From the NCBI GenBank assembly GCA_946408355.1, contig CAMJRX010000015.1, forward strand, positions 1-53,503: a DNA stretch of 53,503 nt, read 5' to 3'. Under the pieces are notes generated by a model. It made no database searches, was not told the origin of the DNA, and saw only the letters and a program-made list of their open reading frames with translations. This DNA comes from an uncultured Selenomonadales bacterium. GTDB lineage: Bacteria > Bacillota > Negativicutes > Selenomonadales > Selenomonadaceae. Position numbers and translations under genes: made by a program. Of the stretch, positions 7,634-15,392 are shown one piece after another. Within the stretch, counting starts at the first letter, position 1. Every line of letters begins with the position of its first letter.

Positions 7634-8304
7634 AAAAATTATTGTTTTGCTTATTTAGTTTGTGTCATATATTTGCAATGAAATGTTGCGTTTCGGAAGA
7701 AAAATTTCCATCTGCTCTATACCATTTTTTTTGTCTAAAATAATTTTAGTGGGCAATCATTACTCGAAATAAAAAGTGGGTGCTCCACTCCAGGTAAAAA
7801 TTGGTACAATAAATTAATAAGATTAACGGACAAAAATTTAAATATCAACTCGACCATTTTAATTGTGGCAGTTACTATATTTACTATAGCAATATTGGTA
7901 CTGGCAATCCCATGCTTATGAGCGTTTTGGGCGGTACTTTCAACGGTGATATAAGTAAGCGGCAATAATTATGATGACATTTGAAGAACAGCAAGCGCGG
8001 TTAACTTAAATGCAAAAATATAGCGACTACGCAAAGAAATGGACACGTTGCGCGAAATGAAAGAAATGGTTGCTTTAAAAATTTCGGACGGGCGATATAA
8101 ATACTGTTCGGACAAATGTTATAAAGAGGCGCACCGCCGCCAATGCCGCAAAAATGCTCATCGGCGATACCACGCAGAAAAACGGAAGCTTAGAAGACGT
8201 GTTCACAGGCGTTTTAGTAAAGTGTGAATATGAGAAAGTTTAATCATAGCTTCAGCAGAGGCAGTACGAATTTCATAATCTTTGCTCAAGCGGCGAGAAT
8301 TATT
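7634..8304. other. degenerate region without a supported gene
   Basis: AT-rich DNA between the DUF192 gene and an IS derivative. A plus-strand frame of about 50 codons ending near 7920 finishes in a hydrophobic run (ILIVAVTIFTIAILVLAIPCL) but has no convincing start or ribosome binding site. A second plus-strand frame (8039-8227) encodes YCSDKCYKEAHRRQ followed by many Arg/His, like the second half of a CxxC...CxxxC zinc-finger protein. Both look like gene debris. Confidence 0.5.
8039..8227 (+). pseudogene. zinc-finger-like protein fragment
   Basis: 62 codons with one Cys pair (CSDKC) and a basic tail rich in Arg, His and Lys. Proteins with this half-motif normally carry a CxxC knuckle about 15 residues earlier, which is absent here. 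There is no ribosome binding site at the ATG. Probably a remnant. Confidence 0.3.
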
Positions 8305-8927
8305 GGGGTTTGTTGGTAAATTAAAAGTGAATAACAGAAGAAGCAAGTAAAACGAAATTCTCAAAGCAAAGAGCCAATTTGTCGAAGCGCGTGGCAACGT
8401 GACGGTAATTTTTAATTCGCTGAAAGAAGCGCTCAACAATATTGCGTTGCTTATAGAGGCAGGAGTCGAAATATCCGCAAGAATTGTTTTACCCTTGAGT
8501 GTAACGCCCTTAAGAAGTTCGATAGCCGGTTCTGAGTCGTGAACGTGCCCGCCGGTCAATACCACATTCAAAATTTGCCGCCGCGCTACACTCCTATTGC
8601 TTGATTTTTCAGTGCGCAGCACGCACTCTTATGCACTTTGCAGAAAGTGGAATCAATCTCAAGCAAGATAGCGTCCTTTGCGTCGGCGTTGATAACTTTG
8701 AGCAGGCGGTCAAATAAACCGAGAGAGCACCAAAGACGGAATTTGTGGTAAATGCTGTGCCAATTACCGTAACGAGCAGGTAAATCGCGCCAACGCGCTC
8801 CGCTTTTAAGTATCCACATGAGGGCGTTGAAGACGATTCGGGGATTAAGCGACGGGCGTCCGACTTTTTTGGGGACTTCAAACACGAATTTTATTCTGTT
8901 CTTTTACTTGACTTTACCAACAATCCC
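8305..8927 (-). mobile_element. defective IS5-family element (derivative A)
   Basis: Bounded by imperfect terminal inverted repeats: GGGGTTTGTTGGTAAA at 8305 and TTTACCAACAATCCC at 8913. On the minus strand it encodes parts of an IS5/IS427-type transposase: GRPSLNPRIVFNALMWIL, SGARWRDLPARYGNWHSIY and LLEIDSTFCKVH, then the second frame SNRSVARRQILNVVLTGGHVHDSEPAIELL. The N-terminus is missing. An internal deletion near 8470 removes the stretch after KTILAD and shifts frame, so the C-terminal part (YKQRNIVERFFQRIKNYRHV) is out of frame. The element cannot make a working transposase. The same deletion is present in the copy at 52860. Confidence 0.85.
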
Positions 8928-8950
8928 TAATAAAAATCATAGTGCATGCT

Positions 8951-9298
8951 TCATTGCTTTAACTCAATTTGAAAATGTTTATGCATATTACGAAAAAACG
9001 CCATGACGAAAATTAGAGAGAACAGAATGTAAATACCTTCCGTGTTGTTCACTTCTGTGAAAGCCAGGTCATCAGAATCAGTTGCGCCTTTTTCATGGTC
9101 TTCTATATCTTGAATTTTTTCTCCTGAAAAACTTCCTTCTAAAATTTCATATTCAACTCTAACCTTTCCGAATTCCTCTGTTGGTATGTGTCCTACGAGC
9201 TCCTATCTCACTATCAATTCTACAACTTTCTTCCTATACAAAAATTTGTTCAAAACGCGATACACTTTCTTTTTGAGGTCTTTGAAAGTATGTGACAT
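8951..9298 (-). pseudogene. hypothetical gene interrupted by an amber codon
   Basis: On the minus strand ATG at 9298 has GGGAGTGA about 10 bases upstream. The frame runs 115 codons to TGA at 8951 with a single in-frame TAG at 9203-9205 (codon 32). The product would start MSHTFKDLKKKVYRVLNKFL, carry an acidic middle (EILEGSFSGEKIQDIEDHEK) and end in a hydrophobic stretch (GIYILFSLIFVMAFF). I do not recognise it. Everything other than the TAG is open, so the break is recent or read through. It lies 24 bases from the end of IS derivative A. Confidence 0.5.
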
Positions 9299-9473
9299 TT
9301 TTTGTTTCACTCCCGACTAAAAATTTAGAGGTCACAGAGATTATCTGCGCCTCCATTCATTAAAATTTTTTAACCAACTTATTTAGCCAACTTTTATCCA
9401 CTTGTGATGACTGACTTTATGACACTATGCCCAATCATTTGGAGTTGCATTTCCACTGAACGACGTATATACT

Positions 9474-10249
9474 GAGAGTGTTGGTAAAGTGCAAAAATAA
9501 AACACAAGCAAAATCTTTGGTAAAATGAATTTGAAAAATTCTCCAAAGGAAAGTGCTTATGTCAAACTCATTTTACCACGAACGCTACTGCCTTACAAAA
9601 GCGCAACGAGAAATAATCGAACCACTGTTACCGGCGCCCAAGTCGACAGGGCCACCAGGATTAAATCCTTTGACGGTCTTTAACGCAATCTTATGGATAT
9701 TGTCTTCAGGAGCCGCATAGCGCGACTTGCCACCCCAATTTGGCAATTGGAACAGCATTTATCACAAATTCCGAAAATGGTGCGCTGACGACGTTTTCGA
9801 TAACATCTTACAAGTGTTGGCATCCGACACGGAAAAATACTTGCTCGTTGAAATTGATTCAACCTTATGCAAGGTGCATCAGCACGCCGCCGGGACTCTG
9901 AAAAAACATGGCAATCAAGCAATAGGAGTGTAGCGCGGCGGCAAGTTTTGAATGTGGTATTGACCGGCGGGCAGATTCATGATTGTCAATGCGCAACCGA
10001 ACTTTTGAGTAAAGTCAAACTGGAGGGCAAAACGGTTTTGGGCGACAAAGCTTTTTTTTCGGCTCGTATTGGCGATTTTATTAAAGAGCAAGGCGGCATT
10101 GTTAGTATCCCCGACAAAGCCAACTCGCGAACATTATATGAGAATAGTCGCCGCATAGCCACTCGTTATAACAAATTAGCTGTCTGCTTTCTCAATTTTA
10201 TTTTTCTTGCTGCACTTTTGATTAAACTTTAGCGTTTACCAACACGCTC
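9474..10249 (+). mobile_element. defective IS5-family element
   Basis: Terminal inverted repeats GAGAGTGTTGGTAAA (9474-9488) and TTTACCAACACGCTC (10235-10249) match at 14 of 15 positions. Inside lies a two-frame IS5-type transposase. The inner repeat core TGTTGGTAAA resembles that of the elements at 8305 and 52860, but the transposase is clearly diverged, so this is a sister element. Its right end cuts off the 3' end of the phosphatase pseudogene that follows. Confidence 0.85.
9559..10232 (+). pseudogene. IS5-family transposase, broken
   Basis: ATG at 9559 follows AAGGAAAG and encodes MSNSFYHERYCLTKAQREII and the IS5 helix-turn-helix region. TAG at 9718-9720 replaces the conserved Trp of the GARWRDLP motif. 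The frame continues (FGNWNSIYHKFRKW, VEIDSTLCKVH) to 9933. The second frame gives NRSVARRQVLNVVLTGGQIHD and KTVLGDKAFFSARIGDFI with the second catalytic Asp (GDKA). A deletion then joins KANSRT directly to RRIATRYNKLA, removing the region that holds the third catalytic residue (Glu). The two-frame organisation is normal for these elements; the stop and deletion are not. Confidence 0.8.
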
Positions 10250-11601
10250 TAAATTTGAGAATGTTATCGTCCGATTGCTCGACCTCGCCGAAAAATTTTT
10301 GCAATGATTCATATACTGCCAATAAAATTTCTTTTGCCGAAGAATTTTCTTTAAGCTAGTTTAAAAATTTTTGCAGACGTTCAAGAGAATACATTTTGCC
10401 CGTCAAGTCAATCGCCTCCGTCACGCCGTCAGTATAAAGAAGAGTCGTGTCGCCCGCCTCAAGTTGAATTTCTTGCTGAACGTATTGCCAATCTTCCCAG
10501 CCGCGCTGACGAAACAGCACAGGATTATGCACAGCTTTGACATAACGGAAAATTCCCGTCGTCAAATCAAGCACTTCACTAAACGCCGTGACAAAAAGTC
10601 CGTCGTCATTATTGTTGCAAAGTTTGTCATTTGTATTTTCAATCGCGATTTTTAAATCGTCGGAGTTTTTAAACGACGCGGTAAAATTTCTCAAGTTCGT
10701 AATGGCAGCGACCATAAACAACGTGGCAGGAACGACCTTGCTCGATACGTCGGCTATCGTGATAAACAAATGATTTTCGTCAAGCTTATAAAAATCATAT
10801 AAATCACCTTCAACTTCCTTAGTAGAAGTCATCGTCGCGAAAAGGTCAACACGCTCATCAACGGAAAAATTTTTCGGCAACATGCTAATCTGTATTCGCG
10901 GCGCAACGTCCAGTTCAGTGGCAATTCGTTCGCGCTCAGCTGTGACTTCGGCTAAGTTCGCCATTTGCGTTTTTAGCTCATCTGTCATCATGTTAAATCC
11001 TTCCGCCAGCTTTTGAAGTTCATCGCCCGTTTTAATGTCAAGTTTCTTGTCAAGATTGTCTGCAGAAATTTCTTTGACTCCTTGAGTAAATGCACTTAAA
11101 GGATTGAGTAATTTTGACTTCAGATATTGTTTTACGATAAAAAGCATCAACATTAGATAAATCAGCGTAGTTGCAATCGTTTTTTAGGAAAAGAATTTTT
11201 TCTTCGGCGATTTCATCTAATTGCTATTGAACACAAAGAAGCCCTTCAACCAAGTCTTCAGAATCTTTTATCGGAACTATTGCAGTTATATGATCGCCGA
11301 ACAAACTAATACCTTTGTCACGCATGATAATGGCATGATCTATACTACCGGCATAAATGCTCCGATAAGCCGTTCTATATTCGTCGCTACTGGTCGGCGC
11401 GACATAGCCAATCGGTCTGACGTCATACTCAGAATCAGTATTTACAACGTTCACGTCAAAGCGAATATCTTTGTAACCGTTGAAAGGCTCAATTACATAG
11501 ATAAACATAACATATTGAGTATCGGTAATTTTTTGCCATTCATGCAGAAGTTTTTGACGCGCCGAAGGGTTTTCTGTCCAGTGTAAGAGTTTAGTTATAA
11601 A
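10250..11601 (-). pseudogene. SpoIIE-type (PP2C) phosphatase with sensor and HAMP domains, broken
   Basis: Reading the minus strand from about 11601: an extracytoplasmic sensor fragment (PFNGYKDIRFDVNVVNTDSE, IGYVAPTSSDEYRTAY), TAG at 11224-11226, about 15 more codons (QLDEIAEEKILFLK), a frameshift at the T run near 11180-11185, then a membrane segment (TIATTLIYLMLMLFIV), a HAMP domain (LNPLSAFTQGVKEIS) and a PPM-type phosphatase (FATMTSTKEVEGDLYDFYKL, ADVSSKVVPATLFM, LLYTDGVTEA). TAG at 10356-10358 interrupts it again, after which the same frame continues (LKENSSAKEILLAVYESLQK) until the IS boundary at 10249. The 5' end is also missing. Intact relatives control partner-switching anti-sigma systems. 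Confidence 0.8.
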
Positions 11602-11636
11602 TCAGCTAGCCTCGTTGGCTTCCAAGCTGATTTTGA
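11598..11636 (+). terminator. hairpin with T run at the island junction
   Basis: AAATCAGCT pairs with AGCTGATTT with an inner AGCC/GGCT stem, followed by TTTTGATTT. No plus-strand gene ends here, so it is probably a leftover of a deleted gene. Confidence 0.5.
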
Positions 11637-11647
11637 TTTCCTATACA

Positions 11648-11692
11648 TGAAAAAACATCTCCCAAGCTCAATTTACTTGAAAGATGCTTTTT
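11648..11692. terminator. hairpin terminator, possibly bidirectional
   Basis: AAAAACATCT pairs with AGATGCTTTTT with an internal CAAG/CTTG stem. A and T runs on both flanks would allow termination on either strand. About 250 bases without a gene follow up to the XRE remnant. Confidence 0.5.
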
Positions 11693-11925
11693 GCCTACAG
11701 TCTAGTTCTTTAAGAGCTAATGCTTTTATTCAAGTCTTAATATTTGATTAACATTAATGTTTAATACTTTTGCACATTTTATTATGAGGTATCTCGTTTG
11801 CCAAGTTTATATAACGAAACTCCTTGTGAAGATTTAACTTAAACACTGAAGCAATCTTGTGAAAGTTCTGATTTCATGTCATTAAAAGGGGATTCGGTGT
11901 ATCTATTCTGGTAAAAAATTAATCT

Positions 11926-11938
11926 ATGTGGTACACAT
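11926..11938. promoter_or_regulatory. candidate operator before the XRE remnant
   Basis: Perfect inverted repeat ATGTG-GTA-CACAT about 43 bases before the XRE start codon and just upstream of a TAGAAT -10-like box (11958-11963). The symmetry and position fit an autoregulatory operator; function is inferred. Confidence 0.4.
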
Positions 11939-11980
11939 TATTTTCTTGATTCTGTGCTAGAATATGTTCGAGGTGAACGT

Positions 11981-12222
11981 ATGGAAAAGATTGACAATTG
12001 TTTAAAAGAAGTTCAATATATCGGGCTTAGAATTGCTTATTTCCGGAAGTTACGCAACTTGACTCAAGTTGACCTTGCCAACAAAGTTTCTATCAACAAA
12101 AATTATTTGTCGCACATAGAGGAAGGAGGAGGTTTTATGAGTATACTACTTATGAGAATAACGGTGCAGAGATTGTCGAACAAGTAGAAAAAAGGTATTC
12201 TGTTCTACGGTGGCAAAAATAA
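11981..12222 (+). pseudogene. XRE-family regulator, truncated and frameshifted
   Basis: ATG at 11981 follows GAGGTGAA. The first about 45 residues form a Cro/C1 helix-turn-helix: GLRIAYFRKLRNLTQVDLA then NKVSINKNYLSHIE. After this the frame meets a purine run (GAGGAAGGAGGAGG) and continues as unrelated residues to TAG at 12187, while another frame continues YENNGAEIVEQVEKRYSV to TAA at 12222, which looks like the original C-terminus. So part of the helix-turn-helix and the linker are deleted. It immediately precedes the dynamin genes and may once have regulated them. Confidence 0.6.
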
Positions 12223-12274
12223 TAATTTAATCTGGGCAATGTAAGTAACTAATAAATATGGGAGGATTATAAAA

Positions 12275-12628
12275 TTGAGTCTGAACATTAAGAATGAACC
12301 TTGCGTTAAAAATATACAACTTATTTACAATTTACAAGAGAAATATCAGTTATTAAGTGAAAATTTTAAAAATGCCTTAAGCAATTTAGATGATTTTCGA
12401 GTAATAACCCCTATTGTCGGCAAATTCAGCACGGGTAAAAGTTCCCTGCTGAATTCTTTAATTGGAAAAAATCAATTCAATAAATTCTATCTCGGAGTAG
12501 ACTTGACGCCAGAAACTGCCGTTCCTACAGAAATTACTTATGGTGCTACGGACAAAATTTTTATCGTCGACAACGAAGGTCATAGCGATGAAATCACCAT
12601 AGTCGAATATATGAACAAAAACTTTTAG
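12275..12628 (+). CDS. dynamin-like GTPase 1, N-terminal piece (frameshifted gene)
   Basis: TTG at 12275 follows GGGAGG. The 117-residue piece holds a helical start and then the GTPase G1 loop GKFSTGKSSLLNSLIG (residues about 49-64) and the G2 region TPETAVPTEITYG. It ends at TAG (12626-12628) only because of one extra base in the run TTTT at 12623-12626. With one T less the frame would read NKNFSAGKTSKIQL and run straight into the next open frame, which starts with the G3 motif. I read 12275-13961 as one dynamin-like gene of about 560 codons. Confidence 0.75.
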   Translation: MSLNIKNEPCVKNIQLIYNLQEKYQLLSENFKNALSNLDDFRVITPIVGKFSTGKSSLLNSLIGKNQFNKFYLGVDLTPETAVPTEITYGATDKIFIVDNEGHSDEITIVEYMNKNF

Positions 12629-12656
12629 TGCAGGCAAAACTTCAAAAATCCAACTT

Positions 12657-13961
12657 GTGCTTGACAATGCCTTCTTAAAATCTATAAGTACGGTTAAGAT
12701 TGTTGACATGCCGGGCTTTGATTCCGGAGTTGAATTGCATAATCGCGCCATAGATGAATACCTGCCGGAAAGTCACGCTTATATTTTAACTTTTGCGGCA
12801 ACTGAACCCGTGATTCCCGAAAGTATTGCAAATTTCTTGCGCGAACTCAAAATTCACACAATGTCTGTCTATATCGTAATAACTAAGTCCCGCTCCGTAA
12901 CAGAATCACAACTTGAAGAGTGTATCCTAAACATTAAACACAATGCTGAAGATTATCTTGACTTAAAAGACGTTAAAATATATTGTACAAATGCAAAAGG
13001 CAGATTTATTGAGATTGAACCATTTGCCGAGGTTTTACAAGAAATCGAATCTAATAGCCATGCAATTTTTGTCGCAAAAGTCAATGACATCGTTCAGATT
13101 GAAGCAGAACGTTTAGCGAATTATTTGCGTTCCATAATACGTCAGACAGATTTAACTCCTTCGGAACTCGAATACAAAAAAGAAGAATGCCGTCGGAATT
13201 TAGAAGAGCTGAAAGCGCGGCTTAATAAAACAAAACAAGAATTCTCTGGACAAATGGAAAGTTGCATAAATAGTATTCAATCTAAAGTTACCGAATTTCT
13301 CTACAATTCAGCGTCAAGTTTAGAAATTGCGTTAATGAATAATTCTGATATAAACAGCAAAGTCAATTCCATAATTCGCGAAACCGTTCTTTCTTCCATG
13401 CAAAACGAATTCGCTCCCAAATTCAGACGATATGTTGAAAAGATAAACAACTACATACACTTGGACATAAATACAAATTTAGATTTGAAAATCGATGAGA
13501 GAAATTTTGCAGTTGAAACGGCTATTCAAACTGTAGTAGCTGGTGCAGTCAAAAATCTCGTCCCAAAAGTATTAGGAGCCTTCGGACTTGCGGTTAGCGG
13601 ACCTGTGGCGGCTTTAATTGGAATAGTAGCCAGTTTATTTTTCAGCTCAAAGCGAGAAGAAAGTCGCCAGAACGATCAACGTATGCAAATACGCCGTAAA
13701 GTTCATAGTGAACTTATTCCTCAGATTACCGCACAAGTCGGCGATTCGATAAGGCAAAGTATTTACTCACAAGTTGATAACATTAATGCTCAAATTGAAG
13801 CAGACTCTCAACAAAAGATTCAAGATCAAGAAAAAATTCTTGCCGAGATTACAACTAACTTGGAAATTGAAACGACTTCCAAAGAAGAAAAATTAAAAGC
13901 CATGAACGAAGATTTGGAAATCGTCACCAATATCCTGTCTGCTAATACAATTATGAATTGA
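12657..13961 (+). CDS. dynamin-like GTPase 1, C-terminal piece
   Basis: Continuation of the frame broken at 12623-12626. The start here is nominal (GTG, no ribosome binding site); the frame is open from about 12613. It has G3 DMPGFDSG, the G4-like ITKSRSV, a long helical stalk region (SELEYKKEECRRNLEELKAR onward), a hydrophobic paddle-like segment (VVAGAVKNLVPKVLGAFGLA, then GPVAALIGIVASLFF) and a terminal coiled coil. This order of GTPase, stalk and membrane-insertion helices is that of bacterial dynamin-like proteins. The stop is 12 bases before the second GTPase. Confidence 0.75.
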   Translation: MLDNAFLKSISTVKIVDMPGFDSGVELHNRAIDEYLPESHAYILTFAATEPVIPESIANFLRELKIHTMSVYIVITKSRSVTESQLEECILNIKHNAEDYLDLKDVKIYCTNAKGRFIEIEPFAEVLQEIESNSHAIFVAKVNDIVQIEAERLANYLRSIIRQTDLTPSELEYKKEECRRNLEELKARLNKTKQEFSGQMESCINSIQSKVTEFLYNSASSLEIALMNNSDINSKVNSIIRETVLSSMQNEFAPKFRRYVEKINNYIHLDINTNLDLKIDERNFAVETAIQTVVAGAVKNLVPKVLGAFGLAVSGPVAALIGIVASLFFSSKREESRQNDQRMQIRRKVHSELIPQITAQVGDSIRQSIYSQVDNINAQIEADSQQKIQDQEKILAEITTNLEIETTSKEEKLKAMNEDLEIVTNILSANTIMN

Positions 13962-13973
13962 GGTAGTAAATTA

Positions 13974-15392
13974 ATGAAAGAAAACGAACTCGAATTGCTA
14001 AAAAAAATTGTTGTAGCTGCGGACAGTAGCGAAAATTTGCCTTTCGATGTGTCGCGAATCGAAAAGATTATCAAAGAAAAAATCCCCAACACCCTCGAAA
14101 AAAATGCGCCACCCAATTTCCCCGAACTTTACTTCGATTTTGAGTACCTTTACAGCAAGTTCTATGATTTCCTGCTTTTTAATCAGCTCATCGGAAAGAA
14201 AATTGTAGCGTTGGGCGGCGGATTCAGTAGCGGCAAATCTACATTCCTGAATACCATTTTAGGCAACAAGCGAATTTTGCCGACGGATATAAATCCTTCT
14301 ACTTCAGTCCCGACTTATATCATTAACGGCGAAAATGAACACGCCGGCGCGGTCAATGTCTTCTCGGCAAAAATCGAAATGCAAATTCAGGACGTAAGGA
14401 CCATTGCTCACGGATTCGGCGAAGATGAAAATTCGTCGAGTGAACTAACTCTAGGGCATTTGTTGCAAAGTATCTTCGTATCAACGCCGCAACAAGCTTA
14501 CTCAAACATAGCATTTCTGGACACGCCCGGTTATTCAAAGCCGGACAGCGAAAATTATTCCGCCAAAACCGACGAAAAAATTGCACGTAGCCAGCTCAAT
14601 GCCAGCGATTACATTTTGTGGTTCATTTCCGCCGACGCAGGAACTATCAGCATTGATGATTTGAATTTCTTAGCAAGACTCGAAAAAGATATCCTAAAGT
14701 TGATTATCATTAACAAGGCTGATAAAGTAGCGAATCAAAACGATTTGGCTGACGTCGTTCAAAATGTTAAATCGGCTCTCGACCTCAAAGGCATAGTTTA
14801 CGAAGGAATTTTTACATATTCTCGACGCGAAAAGACCGTTTGCGACAGAGCTGACATTATGGAAATTTTATCCCGCCTTAATAAAAAACAATTTGAATCC
14901 GATTTCGCCTATAACTTCAAAAAATTATTCATTGCTTGCAAGAATTTCTACGACGACAGCTTATTCAATGCCAAACGTCAACTTTCTCGTTTGAATCAAG
15001 CTTTAACTTTCGTCGGCGATAACACGGAAATTAGCGATTGCTTAGAAGACTTGGTGACTAACACTAAGGCGAGCATTAAAAAGTTTGGAGAACTGCGGCA
15101 ACAACTTTACGACCTTCAGCAACAATTTTTCACCGAAATTAAATTCGTAGCTGACAGAGTCGGTATTAAAATGCCAGAGCCTTCCGAAATCGAATTGTTA
15201 GAGGACAAAATCAGCGACCCCTCATCCCTTGTAAAAAAAATGCTCGAACGAAATAATATTGCGACCGACAACAATTTTCTTGCCAAAATGCAACGCGAAT
15301 TGCAAGAAGTCAATCCCGCGCTGAGTCAATCGCCGGGCGGTACGGGTTATAAAAATATTTTGCTTGATGTCATGAAGGGGAGCTTACATTGA
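13974..15392 (+). CDS. dynamin-like GTPase 2
   Basis: ATG at 13974 follows GAGGTAG. The 472-residue protein has G1 GGGFSSGKSTFLNTILG (about residues 80-96), G2 around PSTSVPTYI, G3 LDTPGYSKPDS and G4 INKADK, then an all-helical C-terminal half (LEDLVTNTKASIKKFGELRQ, LYDLQQQFF). It has no obvious transmembrane segment, unlike the first GTPase, so the pair may assemble as a soluble/membrane heteromer as proposed for other paired bacterial dynamins. Its stop overlaps the start of the third gene by 4 bases, so the two are translationally coupled. Confidence 0.82.
   Translation: MKENELELLKKIVVAADSSENLPFDVSRIEKIIKEKIPNTLEKNAPPNFPELYFDFEYLYSKFYDFLLFNQLIGKKIVALGGGFSSGKSTFLNTILGNKRILPTDINPSTSVPTYIINGENEHAGAVNVFSAKIEMQIQDVRTIAHGFGEDENSSSELTLGHLLQSIFVSTPQQAYSNIAFLDTPGYSKPDSENYSAKTDEKIARSQLNASDYILWFISADAGTISIDDLNFLARLEKDILKLIIINKADKVANQNDLADVVQNVKSALDLKGIVYEGIFTYSRREKTVCDRADIMEILSRLNKKQFESDFAYNFKKLFIACKNFYDDSLFNAKRQLSRLNQALTFVGDNTEISDCLEDLVTNTKASIKKFGELRQQLYDLQQQFFTEIKFVADRVGIKMPEPSEIELLEDKISDPSSLVKKMLERNNIATDNNFLAKMQRELQEVNPALSQSPGGTGYKNILLDVMKGSLH

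Noticed and set aside
7735..7965. Minus-strand frame of 76 codons
   Set aside because: No ribosome binding site, no recognisable protein, low-complexity AT-rich composition; it lies in the degraded region and is antisense to another weak frame.
8951..11226. General recoding of TAG as an amino acid in this genome
   Set aside because: Ordinary genes here end with TAG in sensible places (the yybS-like gene at 33800, the third dynamin-operon gene at 16624, the small gene at 971), so TAG works as a stop in the host.
11605..11632. A 13-base match to the tRNA-Gly(TCC) anticodon region (CTTCCAAGCTGAT), as a possible integration site
   Set aside because: The match lies within a hairpin terminator, no integrase or direct repeat is seen, and a match of this length between a tRNA cluster and 53 kb of DNA can occur by chance.
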